From NCBI RefSeq assembly GCF_030272615.1, contig NC_081408.1, positions 614,597,976-614,661,975 on the forward strand: 64,000 bases of DNA, read 5' to 3'. This DNA comes from Cryptomeria japonica (Eukaryota > Streptophyta > Pinopsida > Cupressales > Cupressaceae). Below the pieces are notes generated by a model, which worked only from the letters and a program-made list of their open reading frames with translations, did not search any database and was not told the origin of the DNA. How positions within the stretch are numbered: the stretch's first letter is position 1; each line of letters starts with the position of its first letter. Positions 11,778 through 23,337 of the stretch are shown here, one piece after another. Position numbers and translations under genes: made by a program.

Positions 11778-13437
11778 TATTGTAGTAATCTCAAACTAGC
11801 TCAAGAAGTCATTGTTCTCATAATATGGAGGCATCTTCTTCAAACACGCAAACTAAAGAAAAATCATTTGCCTCAATTTTGTCAAGTATGGAAAAACAAA
11901 TGTAGCTAAGAGATTGAGGGAACAAAGAATATTCAATATCCCAATTACCACTTTCTCCTAAATCCTATGGAAAACCATCAAACTCTAAACAACAACCAAT
12001 TTTGAAACATCTTCCAATATTCGATGGATCATTTGTTAGTGCTGGGACCTTATCAGAGGATACAAAAGACAAAGATGTGCTATAGTGGCTATAAAAAGAT
12101 GAAGAAGTCCAACAAAAGGTCAACAATGTCAAAATACCCACTAAAAAGTACGGAAAAGGATTTAACATTCTTCAAAAAATAGGATACACTGGAACAGGTC
12201 CTATAGGAAAAAGAAAAGAAGGTATCTCAAAACCTATCCAACCTCATACTTAGCAGGATACAAACAAAGCAGGCTTAGGGTATGGACAAGTTACTTTACT
12301 AGAAGACACATCGTCTAACCAACAACATGAAGAATATGAAAAAAAACAAGAACAACTTGCAATTGAAAGGGAAGAAGCATCTACCAAGCAACAAGGACAA
12401 GCAAACATGAAATGGAAAAAGAAGCAAGCCTCAAATCAATAGGAGAAACAAACCAATGATACCTCCCGAGTAGTCTTCAATCCCAATCAAAACAAGCACG
12501 AACCTAGTACTAATCAAGGAGAGATGATAGAAAAGTTGACAAAACTCAATCTCAGTCCAAAATAAGTTGAATATGAAAGAAAAAAAGATATATCAAGAAA
12601 AATAGAAGAAACACATCAAAAGCTATATGAACAAATTTGTAGATTGCAAGATACAAGTGAGACAGATAATGACGAATGGGAATGGGATTCCTATCATTCT
12701 GAAGAATCAACTGAAGAAAATTTCTTTGAAGAAGATGTAGGAGTCGATGTAGTTCACACATATGTAGGGAAAACGTTAGGAGCTAGCCCACTTGAATTAG
12801 AATCACATTCGACTGACTTGGACTTAATAAAGAATGATCAAGAGCTTCTTGTGCAAGGTCATTCTGACGAGGGTATCATTCTAGACACTGACATACATAT
12901 CAAAAACTTCGACATATCTATCATGACCCTTGATACCCTTGAAACATCTCAACCTGAGGACCCCTTACCTCTAATCCACCCCGAACTTATTGACTGGGAA
13001 AATGAAGGACATATTGCCATTGATATCTTTCTGAATGACCATGCCATATCCATATATCTTAATGCAACCGAACCTGTAACAACTTTCACTAGGAATTTCA
13101 ACAACGCATCTTCCAGTCAAGTGGGTGCCAAATCTCCCAGTCGTAAAAAGGAAAATAAAGAAAACAATATCAAGTCTAATGCTGAAAACAATTTCTTGGC
13201 AACATTAAATCAGGAAAAAGTAAAAAGAAAGGACACATCTAATGGTGAAAACCTCCTCGAGGTGCCATAAGATGGGAGATTTGACACTTTACCTGAGTAC
13301 TATCAAGAAAGGTCATCAATTTTGATCAAACCAACAGAGGCAGTTAACATTGGGACAATAGAGCAACCAAAGATCCTACATCCAACGACTTCTCTGTCAG
13401 AAGAAGAAATGCAAGAATATATGGAATTCTTCAAACA
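11778..13437 (+). pseudogene. G1 protease-RT linker with G-patch motif and acidic segment
   Basis: Broken coding region. At about 12148-12225 a G-patch-like block is readable: YGKGFNILQKIGYTGTGPIG, then a stop and AGLGYGQ. G-patch motifs after protease are known in plant gypsy pol proteins. The 208-codon frame 12644-13270 is rich in Glu and Asp in its first third and has an HPELIDWENEGH block, which in relatives precedes RT. No enzyme domain is visible in it. Stops at about 11775, 12253 and 13268 and at least one frame change make it non-functional. Confidence 0.65.
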
Positions 13438-14683
13438 ATGACAAATCAATTTTGCCTGGTCATATGTAGACATGCCAGGATTGGATCCAGAGCTTATTAT
13501 TCATCACTTAATGTCAGTCTAGGAGCCAAACCAGTTAAACATAAAATAAGGAAGATGCATCCACATATCGCTCTCCCGGTCAAAGTAGAACTAAAGAAAT
13601 TATTGGATGTAGGATTCATCAGACCTGTAGCATATACTCAATGGGTATCAAACATTGTTCCTATTTCAAAACTAGACAAAAGTATCAGAGTATGCACAGA
13701 CTTTAGAGATCTTAATAATGCATGTCCAAAGGATGACTTTCCTTTGCCTAACATTGATATCATTGTAGATTTAATGGCGGGACACTCCATGTTTTCTCTA
13801 ATGGATGGTTTCTTCGGATACAATCAGATTAAAATAGCACCTGAAGATCAAGAAAATACAACTTTCACATGTCCTTGGGGTACTTTTTGCTGGAACGTCA
13901 TGCATTTTGGACTAAAGAACGTAGGTGCCACATATCAGAGAGCTATGACAATGATATTCCATGGCATGATGCATACATTTATGGAAGACTATCTGGATGA
14001 CATCTTGGCTAAATCATACAACAAAGAAGAACATATAGAGATACTGAAAAAGATCTTTGACCGGTTAGAACAGTACAAGCCACGACTAAATCCTAGAAAT
14101 GTGCCTTTGGTGTCACTTCAGGAAAGTTGTTGGGATACATTGTTTTAGCTAGAGGCATCAAAGTAGATCCAACTAAGGTCAAAGCAATCATGGAAATGGC
14201 ATCTCCCAAGAATATCAGTCAACTAAGATCACTCCAAGGAAGGCTCTAGTCAATCAGAAGATTTGTTGCTCAACTGGCAGATAAATATCAACCATTTACT
14301 CATCTATTGCACAAAATATTCATTTCAAGTGGGACCATCAATGTGAGGATGTATTCAACAAGATCAAGGCATATCTCATGCAACCACCCGTCCTAATGTT
14401 TCCAATTCTAGGAAAGCCATTGTTACTCTATGTATCGACCACTGAAGTATCATTAGGAATTCTGCTCGCACAACAAGATAATGAAGGAAAAGAACGAGCC
14501 ATTTACTACATCAGTAGAACACTAGTGGGATACAAGCTCAACTATTCCCCAACAGAAAAAGAATGCTTGGCGGTAGTTTTTGCTTCTCAAAAATTAAGAC
14601 ACTATTTACTATCTCACTCCATCAAGTTGATAGCTAAAATCGATCCATTGAAGTATTTGCTCAGCGAGGAAACATTAACATGA
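13438..14683 (+). pseudogene. pol: G1 reverse transcriptase and RNase H
   Basis: RT core in one frame, 13438-14148: VKVELKKLLDVGFIRPV, then VCTDFRDLNNACPKDDFPLP, LMDGFFGYNQI (first catalytic Asp), FTCPWGTFCWNVMHFGLKN and the YLDDILAKS box (second and third Asp). After a frameshift near 14110-14160 the thumb region follows (KVDPTKVKAIMEM-like). Then 14378-14683 encodes the gypsy RNase H: LGKPLLLYVSTTEVSLGILLAQ, YYISRTLVGYKLNYSPTEKECLAVVFA. The first catalytic Asp position of this RNase H is Ser/Thr, as is common in lineages that carry a second RNase H. The DNA stop at 14681 separates it from the next domain. Confidence 0.9.
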
Positions 14684-14701
14684 TGATTAGCAAAATGGAC
14701 C

Positions 14702-15249
14702 ATGATCCTGAGTGAGTTTGATATTGAGTATGTAGACAAAAAAGCTATCAAGGGGCAAGTCATTGTAGACCAACTAGCTGAGGCACCACTTCAAGATGAT
14801 CATCCTTTACACATTGAGTTTCCCGATGCTGATATCCTAACGGTCACCACAAAAACATGGCAATTATACTTTGATGGTTCATATACACATCATGGATCAG
14901 GAGTAGGTATTCTATTCATCACACCACAAGGTCATACAATTCTGAAAGAATACAAATTAAGATTCCCATGCACCAACAACACAATAGAATGTGAAGCTTT
15001 GGTTACAGGTATCAAAATGGCTATAGAATGAAATATTACACAACTCCAAGTCTTTGTCGACTCTCAGTTCGCCATCAATCAAATTAATGACGATTACCAA
15101 ACAAAGGATGACAAATTAATGCTTTATAAAAAGATGGTAGATGATTTCAAGAAGTATTTTGTAGAAATAACTTTTGAGCAAATTCCAAGGAATGACAACA
15201 AAGAAGCAGATGCCATTGCAACACTTGCTTCTCTACTTCAGACATAGGA
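14702..15249 (+). pseudogene. pol: G1 second RNase H (Tat-type additional RNase H)
   Basis: Frame 14702-15031 and beyond, with stops at about 15029 and 15245. Motifs: WQLYFDGSYTHHGSGVGI (catalytic Asp), NNTIECEALVTGIKMA (catalytic Glu), then after the stop LQVFVDSQFAINQI (catalytic Asp) and ADAIATLAS at the end. This ribonuclease HI-like domain next to the retroviral RNase H is diagnostic of the Tat lineage of plant gypsy elements. All expected acidic positions can be read, but not without crossing a stop codon. Confidence 0.87.
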
Positions 15250-15253
15250 AAAT

Positions 15254-16608
15254 CAAGAGCGTTATGAATTCCTGGTGGAAGAGTTGTTTTACCTTGCTCA
15301 TAATTGTTTTGATTTCCAAACTATCTGTCACCTTGTTGGACACGATTCCTCCCACTATGGACAAACTTATACATACCTGAAAGATAACACCCTACCTCTT
15401 GAATTATCAAAGAACCAAAAGAGAAACTTTATTCGCCAATCCTCCCATTTTACTCTTGTCGTGGATACCCTATTTAAACGAGGTCTAGACGGTACTCTTT
15501 TAAGATATATCGAACAAGAAGAATCTGAGAAGGCCTTACATGAAGTCCATAATGACATTTATGATACTCATTCAAGTGGTCTTACCCTTTCAAAAAAACT
15601 CATACGCTTGGGCTATTATTGGCCAACTATGGAAGGAGATTCTTTTCAGATAGCTAGAACATGCAAACAATGTCAGATCCATGGGAATTTGATTCATGCA
15701 CCAACACAAGAACTTCATGCTTTGGCAACATCTTGGCCTTTCTGCCAATGGGGTCTTGATCTAGTAGGAAAGATAAATCCTTCTTCATCTAATGGTCACA
15801 AATTCATCCTTGTAGCTACAAAATATTTCACAAAATGGATTGAGGCAGTACCTCTCACAAATATCACAGGAAAATAAATTGCTGCATTTATTTTGAACTA
15901 CATCATCTGTCGCTATTGAATACCCATGACCATTATCACTGATAATGGGCGACCATTCAAGAATAAAGATATACAAGAACTATGTGAGAAATTCAAGATC
16001 CAACACAGATTTTACACACCCTACTATCCACAAGGAAATGGGCAAGAAGAAGCATCAAACAAAACTATTTTGAAAATCCTCAAAAAGATAATGAATGATG
16101 CTTGCAAAGATTGACATATTCAATTGAACCCTTCTCTATGGGCCTACCGTACTAGTATCCACACACCAACAACTGCCACACCTTTCTCTCTTGTTTATGG
16201 ATCAAAAGCAATACTGCCAATAGAAGTAGAGATACCTTCTCTACGAGTATCATTAAAAGGTCTTATCACAGATGAAGAACAACGAGTATCTAGATTGCAG
16301 GAGTTAGAATTGATTCATGAACGAAAACAAAATGCCTTTGATCATTTAAAGGTATATTAGCAAAGAATGTGCTGAAGTTATAATCACAAGGTCAAACCAT
16401 GAGTCTTTCAAGTTGGGGAACTAGTACTAAAGGAAAATCCACGAAACCAGTAGATCGAGAAAAGAAAGGAAAGTTTGAACCAAATTGGTTAGGTCCGTTT
16501 GTGGTCACAACAGTATTTGTGTCAGGAGCATATCAACTATCAACACAAGACGGGGATCAACTTGAGGAACCCATCAATAGCATGCATTTGAAGAAGTTTT
16601 ATGTCTGA
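15254..16608 (+). pseudogene. pol: G1 integrase
   Basis: The His-Cys zinc-binding region is in 15275-15877: HEVHNDIYDTHSSG, LIRLGYYWPTM and CKQCQIHG. The catalytic core follows: WGLDLVGKI (first Asp), a stop at 15875, then TIITDNGRPF (second Asp, about 15935) and NGQEEASNKT (Glu). After a stop at about 16112 come NPSLWAYRTSIHTPTTATPFSLVYG and a C-terminal part with GPF and MHLKKFYV ending at 16608. Frames 15275-15877, 15926-16114, 16124-16360 and 16399-16608 are broken by at least four stops or shifts. It lies directly downstream of the second RNase H, as in Tat elements. Confidence 0.9.
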
Positions 16609-16612
16609 AAAA

Positions 16613-16910
16613 TGAAAAATCCAAAAACAGTGAAAAAGCAGAAAATCCAAAAACAGTGAAAAAGCAGAAAAATCCAAAAACAGTGAAAAAGCAGAAAATC
16701 CAAAAACAGTGAAAAAGCAGAAAAATCCAAAAACAGTGAAAAAGTAGAAAATCCAAAAATAGTGAAAAAGCAGAAAATCCAAAAACAGTGAAAAAGCAGA
16801 AAATCCAAAAATAGTGAAAAAGCAGAAAAATCCAAAAATAGTGAAAAAATAGAAAAATCCAAAAACAACGAAAAAGCAGAAAAATACAAAAACAATGAAA
16901 AACAATGAAA
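16613..16910 (+). repeat. 26-27-bp tandem repeat after G1 integrase
   Basis: About eleven units of the form ATCCAAAAACAGTGAAAAAG plus CAGAAA. Spacing alternates between 26 and 27 bp through A-run length. It begins right at the integrase stop. The reverse-strand ORFs through it are products of the repeat. Confidence 0.9.
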
Positions 16911-18520
16911 AAATAAAAATTCAAATATGAGAAAAAGTGCAATAAAAATAGATGGTGAAAACCTGACAAACAGGTGCTATCTATTGACTAGCTCCTCCAT
17001 CTATTGGTTCATGCATCCTTCCGCTTGCATTCTTTTCCGTCAACGCTGTTCATATCCATCATAAAACCTTTGTACATACGCAGGCATCCCAATTGATTTC
17101 TCGTCATGGTTTGGATCATTGTATATATCATAATAAAGTTTGTTTCTAGATTGGGGGCAAAACCCCAAACCTAGCTGGGGGCGAAAAATTTCATCATTTT
17201 GAGCTTAATCAAAGAGGTAGAAAAATAGTAAGACAACACTAGTCAAGCAAAAAATTGAGACACATCCAACGTTGAACATAAGATCACAATATCAACCATT
17301 AACTATCACATATCAATCTAAACATGACACAACCCATATCAATGGATGATATATCTTGACTCATGATTTTAATACTTTGACAAGAATGGTTCAACTATTT
17401 TATTTTGATTTTCGCTATCATGATTTATGAGTAACTCTAGGATATCTTTGACTAGAGGAACAAGGAAGGAACATGATATTTTTCTTATCTACTGTCTATA
17501 AATTAATTGTTAATATGTGCAAAGTTGTCTCAGGACATGATCATCAGAGTATCATAGAAGACATTTTGGACTTGCATATAGAAATGGTTAATATTGGCCG
17601 TTTTACCCAAGCAACACTCAGGTCATCTTGGTTCAATTATACCTCGATGCTTGTGCTAACTTGCAATATCAAAACATAGGAAAGTAGTGCTCATGTCATC
17701 ATGGTTCAATTATACCATTGATGTTTGGACTCACTTCCCACATTTTAAAGGCTCAATGATGAAACAAACCAATGACTCTATGACCGGTCCGATCGCCGCA
17801 TTGCATTTCATTTTAAAGTAGATTTGCATTTCATTTTGCATGGGATCACAATGCTCATCTTTTCCAAGGCCAAAGACTAACATGGTGTTATCTCTCTTAT
17901 TACGTGATTGAGTACATTGGATATTAACAAAAACAATCAATTCATTCATCCTGCGTGATAAGTTAGTTCATCTCATGTAACCATTGCATACTAAGGCATC
18001 ATTCATATAAAGCATCCAATCATTCATTCATTTAGTTAGATCATTGCATGGCATTCATCTAATCTCAAATCATATAAAGTAGCAACATTACATTGCATTG
18101 CATCCATCTCATATTAACATGCATGAGAAAATCATAAAAATATCATAAACATAGAAAACATTTCATTGCACATACATCACATAGTACTTATAAGCATCAC
18201 CATACATATTCACATTTACATAATATCATGTAAATACTGCATCATCGTATATCCATCATCTAGAATCTATAAGCATATAGAAAATAAAACATACACCATA
18301 AAAGTAACTGCACAACATAATCATATATCAAATAGAATGCATCCATCATCTCATAGGTCATGTAGAGGAAATAGGATCGACTGCATATCATATCATCGAA
18401 CAAGATCAATGTCCAAGGTACAATGATATCACAAAATATATGAGATACATCACAAATATGCATCGCGGGAATCATCAATATCTCATCACAAAAAGGTGTG
18501 TAGATGAATGGATCAATGTC
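16911..18520. other. G1 3' region, no gene seen
   Basis: No supportable ORF. A TCATCNTGGTTCAATTATACC phrase occurs twice (about 17624 and 17698). From about 17980 to 18440 the sequence is dominated by CAT/ATC-rich low-complexity text. The stretch separates pol from the antisense ORF. Confidence 0.5.
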
Positions 18521-20588
18521 CCATATCAGTGTGACCACTAGGATGCGGAGCAGAACTTTGTCTTGATGCGACAGGTATAGTAACACCAGCTGGTACCCCT
18601 GTACTTGGGTCCCCACCTGGGGGATCTATCTTAAGTGGCCCTGTCACTCCTCGACTCTCAGTCTGGCTCTATCCCGATCTCCTATTCAGCTGTGAAAATC
18701 CTAGAGCCCTCCAATCAGCAGGAACAATAGTAAAGTATAAAGTCCTGTAATACTCAGCCTCTCAGATCCCTTGGCGCATCATCTTCAGGGAAGTCTTCCC
18801 TAAAATAGACTCTCCTAACAACTGTACCTGTGCCTCGGCCTGTCAACACCTATCCCTAGTTGCATCTCTCTCAACTATGAGAGAAGCCATCTGAACCTCT
18901 AGCTGGGCCATTTGAGAGTCCCTCTCTGCTAGTTGACTCTCTAGCTGCTGAACCTGAGCCTGTAAGTCCGTAATCTGAGCCTATTGCCAAAGAGATGACA
19001 TCCTAATGAAGATCCATCGAGGTGCCTCTACCTATGGCTGCTCAAACTGTGATACTGTCATAGGTACCTGCTCAACCTGGGGAATCTCCTACTCTGGGAC
19101 TTGATGCCCTTGATCCCCTAGACCTGATCTCCTCCATCTGACCACCCAGGCCATCCAATCTATATATACATCTTTGGCAGATCTAGAACTGCTATCTCCT
19201 AGTGTTCCTGCCACTGCCACTGCCACTGCTCGACCATCTCCCCCATCATCATCTCCCCCATCCATCCCATTATCATCTCCTCCATTGTCATCTCCAACAC
19301 CATGATCTCCTGCATCTCCTCCATATCCATCTCCATCTTCGCCATCATCTCCGCCTCCACCTCCTCCCTCCCCACCATCCCTCCATCGTCTAGGAGCTCT
19401 ACGTCGTAGCCTCTCATCATCCTCATCTAAAATTGGCTCTAGCTCATCGAGACGTGTCAGCCTCAGAAACTTGTGTAAAGTATAATGCACAACGTACTCA
19501 TTTATCATCCCGCTATCCATCACACTTGGAAGATAATCCCAATCCAGTGGCCCCAATTATCGATACTATGTGCATGCCTGGTCATATGAAATAGAAGGCC
19601 CCCAAGTAGCTACATCGAGTCTCTTGCGAGCATAATGAGTTGTACCTTGTGGTATCCCTTATATCCTGCCATACTGTCTTAACACCCTCGTATAAAGGAA
19701 TCGCTCGATGACATAGGGTGTCGATCCAATCAGATATCACGTCAAGAATACATATGACATCTCCACTGCATCCTCGAGCCAAATCTCACAATCTCTGTAT
19801 GGTCTCCATATCATGGTATCCAGATCATCCAAGGTCCATCACTAGTACTCCAATTTTCCCAGCTTTCGCTGGACAATGATACCTGGATACCCATCAGCAT
19901 AAGGCCTGCCTACAGGTCTATCTCTATCAACCAATGGTCATGTGATAGGCAGGTGCTCCCAGACCCATATTTGAAGCATGATCACCCCTGCTGATAATGC
20001 AGCTGATCTCTGGTACACAACTCGGTGCAGCTCATGATACAAGTGCACCAACATGCATGACCCCCATGCAAATTGGGTCCCCTGTGTCACCATCTACTCA
20101 AGAGGATGACCCCATCCAACAAATAATCCCTTTAACCTATGATCAGGACAAATGAAACCTCTAATGAATTCGGCGAGAACAGTGGGTAATGTGGCATAAC
20201 CTAGCTCTAGCATCTCCTGCCACACAATGTCATATCTGCTTATCTCATCATCCTCAAACACTTGGCAAAGTGCATCTATCCCACCCTGCTCGCTGAGATT
20301 GTAATACACTAGCTCACCCATCACAGGGATGCGCAATATCTGGTAGACATCCTCGGGTGTCACCATTATCTTGCTCGTTGGCAAATGAAAACTGTTGTGC
20401 TCGCTATGCCAATGCTCTGCTAAGGCTGTCAATAATCCCTGATTTATCAAGGGCCAGGGCATGTCAAGAAGGGAATATAAACCACACCTACCAATGTGGT
20501 CTCGCTCCGCCTGGCTAAGGCGGGGTATCAACATCCATGTCTTCAAGAAGCGCTCCCGAGATTGGAGAACACTAAAGTGCTTTTGCAA
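18520..20588 (-). pseudogene. G1 antisense ORF: plant mobile domain protein, degraded
   Basis: Opposite in strand to gag-pol. The best part is 20094-20588, 164 codons: FLKTWMLIPRLSQAERDHIG, LLTALAEHWHSEHNSFHLP, MVTPEDVYQILRIPVMGELV and LAEFIRGFICPDHRLKG. The sequence of ALxxxW...TFHLP...TxxDVxxLLxIPVxG is the signature of the plant mobile (aminotransferase-like) domain. Further decayed pieces follow at 19582-19782 and 19089-19556. The latter begins PLDWDYLPSVMDSG, then turns into an acidic Gly/Asp-rich tail. The upstream end opens at a TTG straight after a stop, so the true start is not visible. Extra ORFs in this position and orientation are known in Tat-lineage elements; their role is not established. 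Confidence 0.78.
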
Positions 20589-20599
20589 TCAAATCATTT

Positions 20600-22000
20600 C
20601 ATCATATCAGTTTCTTGATTTATCTATCTATCAAATCAATCCATCTATCGATCTATCTTTCTCAATTGAGATTTTTATCAAATCTTGTTGGGCCCCTATC
20701 AATGACGCTCATCTATCATGAGGTTATTATCATTCCCATCTCATCTCGTACGTACATCGAGATAATAAGAACTGATCATTAAATTTATCAATTAGATAGC
20801 TAATCAAATCTTACCCTATCAAAATAAAAAATCAAATCAAATTGACAACAAACCCAACCTATTTATCAAATCAATTCATAAAAAATTGGCAAATCAAATA
20901 ATGTTTTCAAAAATGCAAAAATTCTCAATAATCGAAAAATCGTCAAATAATCACAAAATCACAAAAATCAAATCAAAACATAAAAAAATCACGAAATTAT
21001 CGAAAAATCATCCAATGTCGAAAAATCTCGAAAACAAAATCGAAAAATCACAAAACCAAAAAAAATCGAAAAATCACAAAACTCAAAAAAATAATAATAA
21101 AATAATTTGCACCGACGAGGGGGTGGTGGCGGCCACCACCCCCCCCTCCCCCCCCAAAAAAAATGACATTTTTTTTCCCGAAAAAAAATGCATGATCAAT
21201 AAATATTTTTTTTGGGGATACGATGAAAATTTTTGAAAAATCCTACGATCCCATTTTGTAAATCGAAAAACCCATCTCGAAAACATAAATTTTTTTACAA
21301 CCCATCTGGCGAAAATCCTAAAAAATAATTTTTTATACAAATAGCTAAATTTTTCAAAAATCAACTAAAAATTGACAAAGATGGGTTTTCTCGAAGTGCG
21401 TATCGGTGGACCATAGGTCGGAGGACGCTCGTATCGCCGAACTCGCTCGAACCTGTGTTGGTGGTATGTGATCACCATTTCTTCCTCCAGAGCAAATTTT
21501 CTCAAACAACTGAAATGCACAAATGAAGAGTGGTAAAAGGAATTCACCTTTTTAAACTCACAATGGGGCATTTGAGTGGGATTTTTATTCCACTGATTTT
21601 AATAATCTAATCAACTAATCAACCTGGTAGAGCAGCGTTTTCAATTTTCGTATCGGGAAATGAATCAGATCGACTTTGAAAATCTCTAAAAATCGAAAAA
21701 TCATTAAAAATCTAAAAATCATAAATTTTTTTACAAATTCAAAAAAAAAAAAAAATCGAGAAAAATTCAAAAACATTCAAAAATTATCCGATTCATCTCC
21801 CGAGGGGGCATCCTCGCATCAATATCTATCAGTCAGCGTCTGGGGCATCATATCGAGATTTATCATCTCAAAATCGAATCAGTATCATCGAAACCAAATC
21901 CGCATCAAATCAAGATCAAATTTGCATCCTATCGAAATCAATATCAACAACATCATCAATCGAGTTTTCTTTGAACCAACGTGTCGTCACACATCACTTC
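20600..22000. other. G1 3' untranslated region, A-rich
   Basis: Mostly AATCGAAAAATC-type low-complexity sequence (about 20880-21100 and 21680-21790). At 21123-21141 there is a GC-rich hairpin, GGTGGTGG-CGG-CCACCACC, followed by C-, A- and T-runs. If the antisense ORF is transcribed, its promoter should lie here on the reverse strand, but I cannot identify one. Confidence 0.5.
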
Positions 22001-22014
22001 AAAGAGGGGCAAAA
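22001..22014 (+). other. G1 polypurine tract
   Basis: AAAGAGGGGCAAAA immediately before the TGTATACACC start of the 3' LTR. One C interrupts the purine run. Confidence 0.8.
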
Positions 22015-23056
22015 TGTATACACCTAAAAATGGTCTGAAGATAGTTAATTAAATATGCAGTTATTTGATTAATTCCCCTTCCCAATTAATTGAATTCACA
22101 AGCAATTTGATTAATTTCTTTATTCATCTACTAGTAAATAAATCTACATGATTTATTTATATAGTTCATTTCATATCCCTCTTTGATTAATTAATTCTAA
22201 ATTAATTAGTGTCCCCCCATATAAATCAATTCTTCTAATCCCTAATTAAGATTAACAAACTCAAGTTTGTTGAGATTAATTATCATTTTCCAATTATTTG
22301 AATTTATAAATTCAAATGAGCACATGGCTCCTAACTTTTAACCACCTAACCTAACCCATTCCACCTAATCCTGGGTTTAACTAACCCTATCCTATCTTGC
22401 ACATTCTAACCTCCTTATCCTAACCTCCTATGGTGTGAATATTCTCCCCTTGAGACACATGGCACTTTTGCCAGATGTCTCCTCCCTTGGATACTTTCCC
22501 TCTCATGAGCAAGGCTCCTTGACACTTGTCACCACAAAGATGACAAGTGTTCCTTCCTCCAACCTCTTCTCCAACTTCCTCAATCTTGGCCCTTGATATC
22601 TTCAGATCAGATCTAGACCGTTGATTCCTGCCACCTCATCTTTGGCCTTGGAATTCCTATAAATATCCCCCATTTTGGAGCAATAAGGATCCCTTGCATT
22701 CATAGTTTTAGCATCATTACTATAGACATTTTTATTTCAATCATCTAGTAATTAGCTTTTGGATTAATCATAGCATGATAATCTAGTTTCTTAGATCATG
22801 CATTTCATATCATTTTCTTAAACAATCATGATCAAATAGCTACTCAACTCTTGAGTTGCCACTTTGGAGGTCATTGCTCCACTGAGAGCCAATCAATCCA
22901 ACACCTTCAAGGTCTTCAAGAATAGAGGAAAATGGGAAATTTCAAGGAAGGCTTATGGTTTGCATTTTTAATCTAGTTTTTAATTAAGCTTTTCATTTAT
23001 GTTTTATTGTCTCATTATATGTGTATGCCTTCTTATATACCACATTTTTAGCATCA
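22015..23056 (+). repeat. G1 3' LTR
   Basis: 1042 bp from TGTATACACC to TTAGCATCA. Its last 367 bases match the partial 5' LTR at the window start. A TATAAATA box is present at about 22660. Confidence 0.92.
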
Positions 23057-23325
23057 CTATAGATAAATAGAAGATTGATGGAGTGCAATTTTAGATTTCA
23101 GTTGTATTCATTTTGTTCATACCTTAAGGGGGAGTTGATATGGATAGGGGGAGAAATTTGTAGAGATAGATAAGTGTTGTAAAATATTGTAGATATGATA
23201 TTTTGTACTTAGGGGAAGTAATGTAGAACTTGTATAGCAATTTAGAGACACCCTTTGTATTTGATTTCAAAGGCAGGAAGATATACTGTTGATTCAGAGG
23301 TATCACAAGTGTTGCCATCAATCAT
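23057..23325 (+). mobile_element. X: internal 3' end of an older copia element
   Basis: Short non-coding remnant ending in a polypurine tract and LTR. It contains AAGGGGGAG (about 23127) and TAGGGGGAG (about 23146) tracts like those upstream of copia 3' LTRs. G1 inserted here, so the rest of X lies upstream of the window. Confidence 0.65.
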
Positions 23326-23337
23326 GAAGGGGGAGAT
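23326..23337 (+). other. X polypurine tract
   Basis: GAAGGGGGAGAT, the same motif as in C1 and E2, directly before the inferred LTR start. Confidence 0.75.

Larger units (their letters stand above)
1..23056 (+). mobile_element. G1: giant Ty3-gypsy (Tat/Ogre-like) LTR retrotransposon, 5' end outside window
   Basis: The first 367 bases match 22690-23056 without gaps (about 11 mismatches by eye), so they are the two LTR ends of one element. Between them lie, in order, a tRNA-Lys-type primer site, a long leader, gag, aspartic protease, G-patch, RT, RNase H, a second RNase H, integrase, a long 3' region with an antisense ORF, and a polypurine tract. Dual RNase H, the IDGG-type protease and the antisense plant-mobile-domain ORF are known traits of the plant Tat lineage. 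Given a 1042-bp 3' LTR, about 675 bp of 5' LTR lies upstream of the window. Without the nested C1 the element is about 17.6 kb. It is dead: every domain has stops or frameshifts. The right target duplication would be ctata (23057-23061); the left copy is not visible. Confidence 0.93.

Noticed and set aside
16540-16969. Three overlapping reverse-strand ORFs, Phe-rich
   Set aside because: They are the complement of the 26-27-bp tandem repeat; the repeat alone explains the open frames.
20094-20588. Plant mobile domain ORF as a host gene
   Set aside because: It lies between the LTRs of G1 in the position known for antisense ORFs of Tat elements and is broken.
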